A stretch of 29,596 nt of DNA from a virus: the IMG/VR virus record IMGVR_UViG_3300050821_005308, positions 1 to 29,596 of that record; one strand, written 5' to 3'. Positions within the stretch are counted from its first letter, which is position 1. Every line of letters starts with the position of its first letter. The position numbers and the translations under genes were made by a program. Below are positions 13,860 to 20,971 of this stretch, one piece after another. The notes beneath the pieces are model-generated. The model was given only the letters and a program-made list of their open reading frames with translations, did not search any database and had not been told where the DNA came from.

Positions 13860-14161
13860 GCAAATTTGAATGGACTGAATCCGGTCGTGAATTGTTGCTT
13901 CAATTTGAGTGCCTTATTCAGATTAACGGCGGATGCGAAAAACTCGCTGAAATCATAACAGCGGAAGCGGTAAAAACCGCATGGCAACAGAAGCGATTTA
14001 GAAAGAACGGCGCGCGACCTGCGTTTTATCGGGTTTGGAGTCAGCTTGAGTTAGATTACATATTAGCCCATAAAAAGGAAATAACTTACAAGAATATGGG
14101 CAAGTATTTGGGCCGGAGTGAGTCGTCTGTCAGGGATAAACTAAAAGTGTGCAAATGTTGA
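13844..14161 (+). CDS. Small HTH protein, 105 aa
   Basis: Residues 68-102 read as a helix-turn-helix: LELDYILAHKKEITYKNMG, KYLGRSESSVRDKL, a pattern close to Myb/SANT-like or sigma-region-4-like units of phage regulators. The N-terminal half is helical and soluble. It is the last gene before the leader of the replication genes and may regulate them; inference. Confidence 0.7.
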   Translation: MGANLSKFEWTESGRELLLQFECLIQINGGCEKLAEIITAEAVKTAWQQKRFRKNGARPAFYRVWSQLELDYILAHKKEITYKNMGKYLGRSESSVRDKLKVCKC

Positions 14162-14218
14162 TAAAAAAACGCGCTTTTTGCTTTCTATTTTTGCTATATT
14201 ACACAACGGAATTAGGAA

Positions 14219-14251
14219 TTGCATTTTTGCGCAGTGAGACACGTATATTTG
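14219..14251 (+). promoter_or_regulatory. Candidate promoter of primase operon
   Basis: TATATTTG at 14244-14251 is a perfect -7 element; the nearest -33 TTG is at 14219-14221 with a 22-base spacer, longer than the 19 bases of the best promoters. A second -7-like box, TATTTTTG, is at 14186-14193. The octamer GTGAGACA (14234-14241) lies in the spacer. Confidence 0.4.
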
Positions 14252-14278
14252 CAATGGATTTATAATTAAACACAATTT

Positions 14279-14315
14279 CCCGGTTGCTGTCTCACCTTTG
14301 GCACCGGGATTTTTT
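14279..14315 (+). terminator. Leader terminator or attenuator before primase operon
   Basis: CCCGGT (14279-14284) pairs with ACCGGG (14303-14308), extended by GC/GC after one bulged T; TTTTTT follows (14310-14315). The ATG of the next gene is only 10 bases further, so transcripts would be stopped just before coding unless antitermination occurs. The loop contains TGTCTCAC (14288-14295), the exact complement of GTGAGACA upstream at 14234-14241. Confidence 0.6.
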
Positions 14316-14325
14316 ATCCCTAATT

Positions 14326-14964
14326 ATGAATACTATTCAGAATCAGTACGCCTATTTTTTCTCTAAACTTGGCTACACCACGGAATTTTTCCCCGAAAAG
14401 GGATTATTCTATCTCAAAGAAATTGAAACTTATTGCAAATTATGCGATGATCCCGCGCCGCCGGATATAGTTAACCGGGCTATTGAGCAGGCTAAAAAAC
14501 ACACTATCGTTTTGCTGGAGGGCGCATTAACCTACCGGGCGTACATGGTTTATCAGGGAGAGTATGCGGCAGAGGGAATTTTTGTAACCAACGGTGATAA
14601 ATATTCCCCGTTTTATTATAGCGGCGGCGATTTCTATTTAGATAACTTTGAGAAGGAATTAATAAACATGACGCTTGCAATACGCTGCGGCGAAGATGTT
14701 ATCTGCCAGCGTTGCGGCTCTATCAATGATTTCACCATATCTAAACCATCGCTTCATTACAAAGCCACTTGCAAATGCGGTACTTATATAACTAACCTGT
14801 CTGAAAATAAGCCATCGCTACTTCATTTCGGAAAGTACAAAGGTCGTGCTATAAAATCCATGTCAACAAAAGAGGAAATTGACTACCTGAATTGGGGATT
14901 GTCGCAAGGTATATTTAAAGGCAAACTTAAAAAAGATATTCAGGAAAGGATTTCTGAATTATGA
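14326..14964 (+). CDS. Zinc-ribbon protein with FGKYKGR domain, 212 aa
   Basis: Start ATG 14326 follows the leader hairpin; an upstream TTG at 14284 lies inside the hairpin and is rejected. Residues 1-115 are unique. Residues 127-130 (CQRC) and 149-151 (CKC) give a zinc-binding pair. The end, LLHFGKYKGRAIKSM (166-180) with YLNWGL (187-192), matches the small DUF3820/ExoX C-terminal type of domain, which accompanies nucleases and phage replication genes. It overlaps the primase gene by four bases, so a role in replication is likely. Confidence 0.75.
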   Translation: MNTIQNQYAYFFSKLGYTTEFFPEKGLFYLKEIETYCKLCDDPAPPDIVNRAIEQAKKHTIVLLEGALTYRAYMVYQGEYAAEGIFVTNGDKYSPFYYSGGDFYLDNFEKELINMTLAIRCGEDVICQRCGSINDFTISKPSLHYKATCKCGTYITNLSENKPSLLHFGKYKGRAIKSMSTKEEIDYLNWGLSQGIFKGKLKKDIQERISEL

Positions 14965-17276
14965 ACCAATCTGTATACCTTGACCTTTTTAAAATAGGAT
15001 TAAAGCCAATCCCCTTAATATGGAGCGCAACCGAACGAGTAGCAAAGAGCCATGTAATCGAACATAGCACTATAACGGCAGAATCCTATAACGAAAGTAA
15101 TTATCAAACTTTCTTACCTGCCAATCATAAGGAAAAAGAGGTTAACGGGATAGGTTTAAAGCTATTCCCGCCTTTCGGTATGATCGATTTCGACCTTAAA
15201 AATACCTCTAATAAGTCTCTTTATACGCAATGGGTTAAAGCCGTCTCATCGATCGACGATGACATACTAAGCAAGGTTTGCATTGAAAAAACGCGAAACA
15301 ATGGTTTTCACGTATATATCAAATACAAGGGACTTACCTCTAAATCATCGTTGGCACGGGAAGAAAACGGCGAAGAGTGTATAGCTATTTACACAGGCGG
15401 GGTGTTATCTTACTGCGCCCCAACACCGGGGTATGAGATAACGCACAACTCATTTACAGACATCGAGGAGTTGACAGCAGATGAATTTGATATACTCACG
15501 TCCTGCGCTATATCCTTTAATAAATACGAGGAAAAATATACTCAAACATCCAACCTGCTTATTACCTACCCTTTAGAATATGAAACGCAATGCCTTTTGT
15601 TTGACCGTAATATAACAGACGAGGCGTTTACCCAACTTATAAACGACATGGGTTTATACGCCGCAGATAACTACCATTACAAACCAAAGGATAAATTTAC
15701 TGCTTTTTTGCGTAGGGGTTCAAAAGCTGTGTATTCTGCTAAAGTATATTACGGTACAAAAAACCTTCAACTTTTTACATCTTCAATTGCCGGGTATCCG
15801 CATTTTCAGGACAGGGTTAGCAAGGATGATACGGCATGGAATTTAAGCCCGTCCCGTATTATTTACTATAAGAATGACCGCGACTGGACGGCAACATTAG
15901 AGGAAATAAAATTAATTTGTGACAGCATCGGTATAGAGGTTGTGCAAAATCAGCCCATAACCAATCAATCCATCATCCTACCCGAAAGGCTAAAGTTTCC
16001 TTACGATATTTTCCCGGACGAGATACTTAATTTCATTAACGCAAATCATATACAGCATGAATATTTAGCCGGGGCTGCATTGGGCGTTGTTTCCACGATG
16101 ATAGGCAATTCAGCTACATTACTGGCAAATGGCAACTACTTTGTAAAGCCTATCCTATACATGGCTATTGTTGCCCCGCCCGGCGCCTCAAAAACGCCTG
16201 CTTTAAAAGCGATGTTCTCAAATTTAGAGGCTTGTGACGCTCATTATTACGCTGAATTTTTGAAGGAAAAAAAAGAATACCGGGAACAAACGGCAGCTTA
16301 TAAAAACCAACAAAAAGGTGGCAGTCTAAAAGAACCTTTACCGCCTAAATTGCAACAGTTTTTAATAAAGGATAGTACGATTGAAATGGTTATTAAGATA
16401 CTGTCTTACAACCCGGACGGGTGCTGTATCCTTGCTGACGAATTATCCGGTTTTTTAAAACGTTTTAATCGTTACGGCGAAAATGATGAAGTGCAAAAAT
16501 GGCTCGAATTATGGAGCGGCTCACCTGTATTGATGCAGCGTATCAGCCGTGACGAGGATAAAGTGCAAAAGCCTTTTTGTTCTATCATAGGTGGTATTCA
16601 GCCCGGCGTATTAGAGTCACTTAGTTCGCAAGACAATGAGCATAACGGGTTCTATCATCGTTTCCTTTTCGTCTACCCCGAACCTCAAAAAAAGCCCGAC
16701 TGGAATTACTACGAGATACCTGCGCCTATTATTACAGACCTTGAGAATTACTACCAAAAATTGTTTAATGCACGCGCCTATAACCGTACTTACAAATTAA
16801 CTACTGATGCTAATTTAATGTATGCAGAATGGTTCAATTATAAAAACCGGAAATATAATCACGCTACACAGGATAATGTTAAAGGGGTTATCGCAAAATA
16901 TCAGGATTATTGCCTTCGCTTCGCGCTGATTATACAATACATGCATGACGGCGATATTTACAATCTCTGGGTTAGTAAAACCAGTGTTGAGCGCGCGATA
17001 CGTTTGACTGAATACTTTTTAGGCAATATGCATAAATCCATGAAAATTTTAGCTCCGGTCACACCAGTCGATAAATTACAGGATAATAAATTAGAGTACT
17101 ACCGTGCATTACCGGATAGTTTCACCCCGGCAAAAGCGATAAGTATTTCGGAAACATTTGGCATTAAAAGCGATTATTGCCGAGTTTTACTCAATAGATG
17201 GTCACAGGGCAATGATAAGATTTTAACCAAAACAGGCGATACAAAGAACACAATTTATGATAAGATATTTGTTTAA
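14961..17276 (+). CDS. Primase-polymerase and DUF3987-type helicase fusion
   Basis: Replication protein of 771 aa. N-terminal part (about 10-180): archaeo-eukaryotic-primase-like, with metal-binding Asp pair in MIDFDLK (74-80) and GFHVYIKY (115-122), matching the DhD and sxH motifs. C-terminal part (about 345-600): P-loop ATPase of the DUF3987 type, Walker A APPGASKT (405-412), Walker B CCILADE (488-494), then LWSGSP and IIGGIQP motifs. Such proteins prime and unwind DNA at the origin. The last 170 residues are likely helical with a winged-helix end. It follows its partner gene with an ATGA overlap; an AT-rich repeat cluster follows directly. Confidence 0.88.
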   Translation: MNQSVYLDLFKIGLKPIPLIWSATERVAKSHVIEHSTITAESYNESNYQTFLPANHKEKEVNGIGLKLFPPFGMIDFDLKNTSNKSLYTQWVKAVSSIDDDILSKVCIEKTRNNGFHVYIKYKGLTSKSSLAREENGEECIAIYTGGVLSYCAPTPGYEITHNSFTDIEELTADEFDILTSCAISFNKYEEKYTQTSNLLITYPLEYETQCLLFDRNITDEAFTQLINDMGLYAADNYHYKPKDKFTAFLRRGSKAVYSAKVYYGTKNLQLFTSSIAGYPHFQDRVSKDDTAWNLSPSRIIYYKNDRDWTATLEEIKLICDSIGIEVVQNQPITNQSIILPERLKFPYDIFPDEILNFINANHIQHEYLAGAALGVVSTMIGNSATLLANGNYFVKPILYMAIVAPPGASKTPALKAMFSNLEACDAHYYAEFLKEKKEYREQTAAYKNQQKGGSLKEPLPPKLQQFLIKDSTIEMVIKILSYNPDGCCILADELSGFLKRFNRYGENDEVQKWLELWSGSPVLMQRISRDEDKVQKPFCSIIGGIQPGVLESLSSQDNEHNGFYHRFLFVYPEPQKKPDWNYYEIPAPIITDLENYYQKLFNARAYNRTYKLTTDANLMYAEWFNYKNRKYNHATQDNVKGVIAKYQDYCLRFALIIQYMHDGDIYNLWVSKTSVERAIRLTEYFLGNMHKSMKILAPVTPVDKLQDNKLEYYRALPDSFTPAKAISISETFGIKSDYCRVLLNRWSQGNDKILTKTGDTKNTIYDKIFV

Positions 17277-17320
17277 TCCATTATTTATCAGTAACTTAAT
17301 ACCAAAAACATGACATTTCA

Positions 17321-17614
17321 ATATAACAGTAATATAACAAAGGTTGTGTTATATAAAAAACACGGCTCACACTATCAGGAACGCTGTTTTTGGGGCGATA
17401 TAACAATATAACACTGATTTCCCGTGTCTTTAAAAGTTTATTACAATATAACTGGAGCTTAATAGATAATAAATTTTAACTATATATATTACATGTGTAA
17501 TATTTATATAAATGCCGGAAAACGCTGTTATATTGTTATATTGGGTTTAACTTATTGATTTACATTTAGTTACATCGAACACATGGTTTGTTATACGCTG
17601 TTATATTGTTATAT
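17321..17614. repeat. Cluster of ATATAAC repeats; candidate replication origin
   Basis: ATATAAC occurs at 17321, 17332, 17398, 17406 and 17446 and its complement GTTATAT at 17348, 17527, 17535, 17600 and 17608, plus GTTATAC at 17590: ten exact copies in 294 bases. Left copies point one way and right copies the other. Pairs are spaced 8 bases at 17398/17406, 17527/17535 and 17600/17608. A 20-base unit ACGCTGTTATATTGTTATAT is repeated exactly at 17522 and 17595. An 8-base dyad (ATATTACA-TG-TGTAATAT, 17486-17503) sits in the AT-rich centre. Right after a primase-helicase gene this fits an iteron origin; operators are the alternative. Confidence 0.6.
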
Positions 17615-17783
17615 GCCTAAAAAGAGATTTAAAGTTGGTTCAACACACGGATTTATCGGAGATAAAAAGTCAACGGCAAAACCCAAGGTTTATACTCCGG
17701 GCGTTATCGAACAGTATATCCTGGAACGTGAAATATCAATAGGGGATGAAAAAAGCAAGCAATGGTTAAAAGAACATGAATAG
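17613..17783 (+). CDS. Small basic protein, 56 aa
   Basis: Start ATG 17613 lies at the end of the last repeat; a longer frame from 17583 would encode repeat sequence (VCYTLLYCY) and is less likely. The product starts MPKKRFKVGS and is basic, then helical and charged. It overlaps the nuclease gene by eight bases. It may bind the repeats that overlap its start; inference. Confidence 0.6.
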   Translation: MPKKRFKVGSTHGFIGDKKSTAKPKVYTPGVIEQYILEREISIGDEKSKQWLKEHE

Positions 17784-18264
17784 ACAGGAACAAAGTTTAC
17801 AAACCGCAATCTGCACTTACCTTAAGATGCAATACCCTTTAATCCCTTTCAAAGTAGATCACGGAGCTTCACAAAACAAGGTGTCATACATAGAGCGGAA
17901 GATTTACGCGAAGCAGTCATTTAGACGCGGGTTCCCGGACTTTCAGATGATTAAGCCATCTAAGTACTACTTTGGTTTATTCTTTGAACTGAAGGGCTGT
18001 AAAGAGGATTTATTCAATAAGAACGGAACGGCAAAGCGGGGAACTGGTGACCATATAGCGGAGCAGTATGAGTTTTGCCAATTATTGAATCAAAATGGTT
18101 ATTATGCCTGCTTTGTTTGGGATATAGATAACGCAATAGATTTGATTAAGCGGTATATTAATAATGAGGAGTTGGAGACACAGGTTTTAACGTTCAATTC
18201 ATTGACCAGGTTACAGAAAGCAGATATAGAAGCGGATAGGTTTTTTGGTGAAAGGGGTTTATAG
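17776..18264 (+). CDS. VRR-NUC domain nuclease, 162 aa
   Basis: PD-(D/E)xK fold nuclease of the virus-type replication-repair class. Motifs seen: Glu5 in the first helix, RGFPDFQM (51-58) with catalytic Asp55, FFELKG (69-74) with Glu71 and Lys73, Gln97 in AEQYEF and GYYACFVWDIDNAIDLI (108-124), the usual end of the domain. VRR-NUC proteins act on branched DNA or single strands and are often linked to phage replication modules. The last 40 residues are a charged extension. It ends the rightward unit. Confidence 0.88.
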   Translation: MNRQEQSLQTAICTYLKMQYPLIPFKVDHGASQNKVSYIERKIYAKQSFRRGFPDFQMIKPSKYYFGLFFELKGCKEDLFNKNGTAKRGTGDHIAEQYEFCQLLNQNGYYACFVWDIDNAIDLIKRYINNEELETQVLTFNSLTRLQKADIEADRFFGERGL

Positions 18265-18517
18265 CGTCCACCCAACTCCCACTTCTTAATAAGCCCCTAT
18301 AGTACGCTTTTATGGAGAATTATGGTAAAATTGGGGGTTTTGGGCGGTTATAATCCCCTCTATTCGTCAGTAAACGCACTTTTTGAACCGAAAACCAAAA
18401 CGGTCTACGGGTTCTATTGATGTTTTTGAACCAAATAGTAAAACGGTATAAAAACTGTAATTGGAGTGAGTTTGGGCGGTTTATGACATTTGGCATACTT
18501 GGCATAATTTAGGGCAC
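18265..18517. repeat. Convergent spacer with direct repeats
   Basis: Between VRR-NUC and the end of the minus unit. The composite TTTTTGAACC-N7-AAAACGGT occurs twice, at 18380-18404 and 18423-18447, 43 bases apart. TTTGGGCGGTT occurs at 18339-18349 and 18471-18481, flanking that pair. TTGGCATA is repeated in tandem around 18490-18507. No convincing gene is seen. Spaced direct repeats in a place without need for a promoter suggest protein-binding sites, a second origin-like region or a recombination site. Confidence 0.45.
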
Positions 18518-18543
18518 AAAAAAACCGCCTTGTTGGGGCGGTT
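18518..18543 (-). terminator. Rho-independent terminator of minus unit
   Basis: Read on the minus strand: AACCGCC, a 7-base loop, GGCGGTT followed by a run of T (18524-18518). It lies 22 bases after the stop of 18565-18966. A canonical intrinsic terminator. Confidence 0.85.
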
Positions 18544-18564
18544 GGTGGTACTGAAACGAAATTG

Positions 18565-18966
18565 TTAGCTGGATTTACCGTTATCTAATTTAGCTGTAAC
18601 CCATTTTAGCAAATCGATCAGATCGCCTTGAGTTAATTCGCCCTGAATAATTTCGTTGTCAAGGTGGTTTAGTGTGCATACTTCTACGCGGGAGTATGGA
18701 TGCTCCTTTTTTAGATATATCTTTTCGGTTAACATTACTGCATTTTTCATAATTCTTTCTCTTTTTTCATGCCCCGTTAGGGGGGGGGGGTTAATTATTG
18801 GTTTGCGTTTTTTACATCCGAGATTATAGGCTTGTTTCATCGCTTCCCTCATCGCATCAAGGGCGTGTCCATTAAAATTCGCGCGCTGATAATCTCCGGT
18901 TGCCCTTATAACCGTAATGAATAGTATTTTATCAAATTCGTCTTTTAGGTTAATTTCTGCTTTCAT
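18565..18966 (-). CDS. Hypothetical protein with internal C11 tract, 133 aa
   Basis: Residues 1-58 and 73-133 look like two separate small proteins: a helical N-part ending in a basic stretch (CKKRKPIIN) and a C-part that begins MKNAVMLTEKIYLKK with an AGAGAAAGA ribosome site directly upstream (start 18750). They are joined by an 11-base C run (PPP at 60-62). With ten Cs the reading would end at TAA right after the tract, leaving two genes. Thus the fusion may reflect a sequencing error, slippage or phase variation. No known motif. Confidence 0.65.
   Translation of the reverse strand: MKAEINLKDEFDKILFITVIRATGDYQRANFNGHALDAMREAMKQAYNLGCKKRKPIINPPPLTGHEKRERIMKNAVMLTEKIYLKKEHPYSRVEVCTLNHLDNEIIQGELTQGDLIDLLKWVTAKLDNGKSS
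18780..18790. repeat. Eleven-base G/C homopolymer inside a gene
   Basis: Eleven consecutive G on the plus strand (C on the coding strand). It is by far the longest G/C homopolymer I noticed in the window. Loss of one base creates an immediate TAA; gain of one shifts frame. Confidence 0.9.
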
Positions 18967-18986
18967 CTTTCCTGTTTGTTTGGGGG

Positions 18987-19253
18987 TTAAAAATCTATTC
19001 CTTTTTTTAATGATTTAGCATAATTGATAATATCTAAGCAATCCGGACAGGTTACTTTACCTTGCTTAAATTTAGATGGGTCTACATACTCGCCATAAGC
19101 TATACCACATAAACTATAATCATTAACGACTGATATAGCGTGATATTTATTAAGTTCTTTAGGTGTCATATCTAAGTCGTCTAAAACGGATTGAAGCATA
19201 GACTGCCCGTAGTTATCAATTATCGCATCCTTAAATCTAAATACTTGTGCCAT
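18987..19253 (-). CDS. Hypothetical protein, 88 aa
   Basis: Soluble, with one CPDC pair (69-72) and Cys49, too few for a certain zinc site. The start overlaps the preceding stop (TAATG). Twenty bases separate it from the next gene. No function known. Confidence 0.65.
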   Translation of the reverse strand: MAQVFRFKDAIIDNYGQSMLQSVLDDLDMTPKELNKYHAISVVNDYSLCGIAYGEYVDPSKFKQGKVTCPDCLDIINYAKSLKKGIDF

Positions 19254-19444
19254 TATTTCCCCTCCCTCCTTAAAGTAAGCTCTGCCTCTGCGTTTAAGAC
19301 AGTTTCGATAAGCAATTCAAGTTGTTCTCTGTTTAAGAATGTGCCAGTTATTTGATGCCCATCATTAAACATCTGTATTTCAATATCCCCGTCTAAATCG
19401 GGGCCTGATACTTTTAGTTTGTGGTTTATCTCTACGGTTTTCAT
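19253..19444 (-). CDS. Hypothetical acidic protein, 63 aa
   Basis: Start 19444 gives an ATGA overlap with the 38-aa gene; a TTG at 19468 is a less likely start. Beta-rich N-terminus (MKTVEINHKLKVSG) and a C-terminal helix (NREQLELLIETVLNAEAEL). This strand-then-helix form is common in small phage proteins of unknown function. Confidence 0.65.
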   Translation of the reverse strand: MKTVEINHKLKVSGPDLDGDIEIQMFNDGHQITGTFLNREQLELLIETVLNAEAELTLRREGK

Positions 19445-19557
19445 TTGCTTAAATTTAATTCGTTCCAAATATGTTTCCAGTTATTAACTACGGTGTGGAG
19501 AAGTTGGCATAAACCCATAGCTGCTATGGATGCTGCGATTTCTTGAATGAGGGTCAT
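19441..19557 (-). CDS. Very small protein, 38 aa
   Basis: Not long enough for most callers. Both ends show ATGA overlaps (with 19554-19745 and 19253-19444). The first 22 residues are a hydrophobic to amphipathic helix (MTLIQEIAASIAAMG), the rest polar with three Trp/His. It might attach to the membrane. Confidence 0.55.
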   Translation of the reverse strand: MTLIQEIAASIAAMGLCQLLHTVVNNWKHIWNELNLSK

Positions 19558-19745
19558 GCGTCGTCCTCCTCATCCAATTCAAACTCCATATTATTGTAGT
19601 TGTCGGCAATTTCCATACAAAGCCCTATAAGGTGCTTTGCTGCCTTAATTTCAGCGAGGGATAGTTTTTCCTCGTTCTGTAACGCTTCTTCGCAGTCCCT
19701 TAAATCATTTAAGGTGTTTTGAAACCTGCAATAACTCATGTTCAT
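19554..19745 (-). CDS. Hypothetical phage protein, 63 aa
   Basis: The text MSYCRFQNTLNDLRDCEEAL (from residue 3) is of a kind I recall from small conserved phage proteins, so the second ATG at 19739 may be the true start. Two helices, acidic end (ELDEEDDA). Function unknown. Confidence 0.7.
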   Translation of the reverse strand: MNMSYCRFQNTLNDLRDCEEALQNEEKLSLAEIKAAKHLIGLCMEIADNYNNMEFELDEEDDA

Positions 19746-19770
19746 TTTCTGTGATTTTTGAGGGTGAATA

Positions 19771-19983
19771 TTAAATTAGTTCAAATTCGTACTCATAAAG
19801 AGCGCAAGGTATTTGATTACCTTCTTCGTCTTCGAAGTCGCAAAGCATTTCGGGGTAACAGCTATCATCATATCCACGTCCAGAATTAGATGCGTGTGTA
19901 ATTGTCAGAGTCTTATCCCTGAATGAGTCGTAACAATCATTATCGCTTGTTACCCTTGCTTGTTTTCCGATTAATGTTTTCAT
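19771..19983 (-). CDS. Hypothetical phage protein, 70 aa
   Basis: Beta-rich acidic protein with a GKQARVTSDNDCY start, a GRGYDDS loop and an ALYEYEFELI end; resembles small SH3-like proteins of phages. No function assigned. ATGA overlap with the upstream gene. Confidence 0.7.
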   Translation of the reverse strand: MKTLIGKQARVTSDNDCYDSFRDKTLTITHASNSGRGYDDSCYPEMLCDFEDEEGNQIPCALYEYEFELI

Positions 19984-20138
19984 TTCCCTTTACTTTTGTT
20001 AGCTTGTTCAAAATAATACTTAGTGATAATGAGCCTGATTAGCTGGCTCTCATTCATGCCTGTTTCTTTCAGGTCTTTGTCGATGCACAACCTTGTTGCT
20101 TCATCGGGGATAATTACTTGATATTTGTTTGATTTCAT
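19980..20138 (-). CDS. Ribbon-helix-helix-like protein, 52 aa
   Basis: The N-terminal strand KYQVIIP is followed by helix TRLCIDKDLKETG and by ESQLIRLIITKYYFEQ, the strand-helix-helix order of small RHH DNA-binding proteins. It is in the second position of the minus unit and may repress it or host promoters. Fold call is from sequence pattern only. Confidence 0.6.
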   Translation of the reverse strand: MKSNKYQVIIPDEATRLCIDKDLKETGMNESQLIRLIITKYYFEQANKSKGK

Positions 20139-20142
20139 AATA

Positions 20143-20358
20143 CTATTGCTCAATAAACGTGTAAGTTGCGCACTCTGTTAATAAGCCATTAAAACGAAGC
20201 GGAAATGTTTCTTCCGACACATCAATACAGTTATTGAGTTCCATATCTTCTAAGCAAGCGTGTATCTCATGCGCTTCGTTGTGTTCGAGGCCGCTGCAAT
20301 CATCATTGATTAGGTAGCTTGCCCATGCTGCTGGTAGTTCTGCTTTAATTGTTTTCAT
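20143..20358 (-). CDS. Hypothetical phage protein, first gene of minus unit, 71 aa
   Basis: Begins about 20 bases after the predicted transcription start. The segment AAWASYLINDDCSGLEHNEA (9-28) is a pattern I recall from small conserved phage proteins. Acidic, no catalytic motif. As first gene after a strong promoter it may be among the earliest expressed. Confidence 0.7.
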   Translation of the reverse strand: MKTIKAELPAAWASYLINDDCSGLEHNEAHEIHACLEDMELNNCIDVSEETFPLRFNGLLTECATYTFIEQ

Positions 20359-20381
20359 ATTCTTATTGATTAAATAATAAT

Positions 20382-20411
20382 CAAATATACTACTTTATAC
20401 TACAATGTCAA
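20382..20411 (-). promoter_or_regulatory. Strong Bacteroidota-type promoter of early minus unit
   Basis: On the minus strand: TTG (20411-20409), 19-base spacer, TATATTTG (20389-20382). Start would be near 20375 and the first ATG is at 20358. Same layout as 3594-3624 and 9459-9488. Confidence 0.65.
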
Positions 20412-20773
20412 TAGTAATGTTTCAACTATTTCACAACTCACTGATAATCAGGTAGTTTATTTCCACATCGGTTGGGGATGACGCGCTTCCATCGTTCTAT
20501 TCTCTCTCATAACAAGGAGTTTTAAAACGCGCTTCATACTTCCAACACACACTCAAGCAACCAAAACAAAACCCAGCTTTCCACAATCTCAAGCGAAATA
20601 TTTCCGGCATATATTACTCAAGGGTTTTCAAAATAAAAATCGAAGCCACCCCGGTCTGGATTTCATGATCTCTTTCGGTCGACGTGGGGTCGTCGCAGGG
20701 GGTGGTTACCCCCAAACACACACCCCATATAAAATTATTTGGAAATATCAAACCTAATTCACAACTTTACGGT
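20412..20773. other. 362-base gene-poor region with GC-rich hairpins
   Basis: No convincing gene. It holds ACGCGCTTC twice (20481 and 20527) and two adjacent hairpins, CGACG-TGGGGT-CGTCG (20680-20695) and GGGGGT-GGTT-ACCCCC (20698-20713). CCACCCC at 20646-20652 can alternatively pair with GGGGTGG at 20699-20705. No T-run follows on the plus strand. The hairpins could be a packaging or protein-binding site or a processing signal. No clear plus promoter was found for 20774. Confidence 0.4.
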
Positions 20774-20971
20774 ATGGAAGAAATCAACACCGACGAATAC
20801 TACGTGGTACAGCAAGCTGATTTGGATGCCTACCCGGAATTGGTTGAACAGGGTGTAACAGCGGACGCTCAGGTAGCATGGGGTTCATTAACTGTGAGTA
20901 AGCGCGGTCAGTTAGAAGCATGGCCCCGTAAAATTCAAAATTTCGCAAAGGGGATAACATTCGATGGCTAA
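20774..20971 (+). CDS. Hypothetical protein, 65 aa
   Basis: ATG 20774 is preferred to a GTG at 20684 that lies in the hairpin region. The product is acidic, with EYYVVQQADLDAYPELVEQG near its start and LEAWPRK near its end. Unknown function; its stop overlaps the next gene. Confidence 0.65.
   Translation: MEEINTDEYYVVQQADLDAYPELVEQGVTADAQVAWGSLTVSKRGQLEAWPRKIQNFAKGITFDG

Noticed and set aside
17321-17614. CRISPR array
   Set aside because: Repeats are only 7 bases, lie in both orientations and have spacers of unequal, mostly very short length; no cas gene is present.
18320-18505. 61-aa minus-strand frame in the convergent spacer
   Set aside because: Lies beyond the clear terminator of the minus unit and covers the direct repeats; no ribosome site.
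20684-20773. GTG-started extension of the gene at 20774
   Set aside because: The extension encodes hairpin sequence and lacks a ribosome site; ATG 20774 gives a normal protein.
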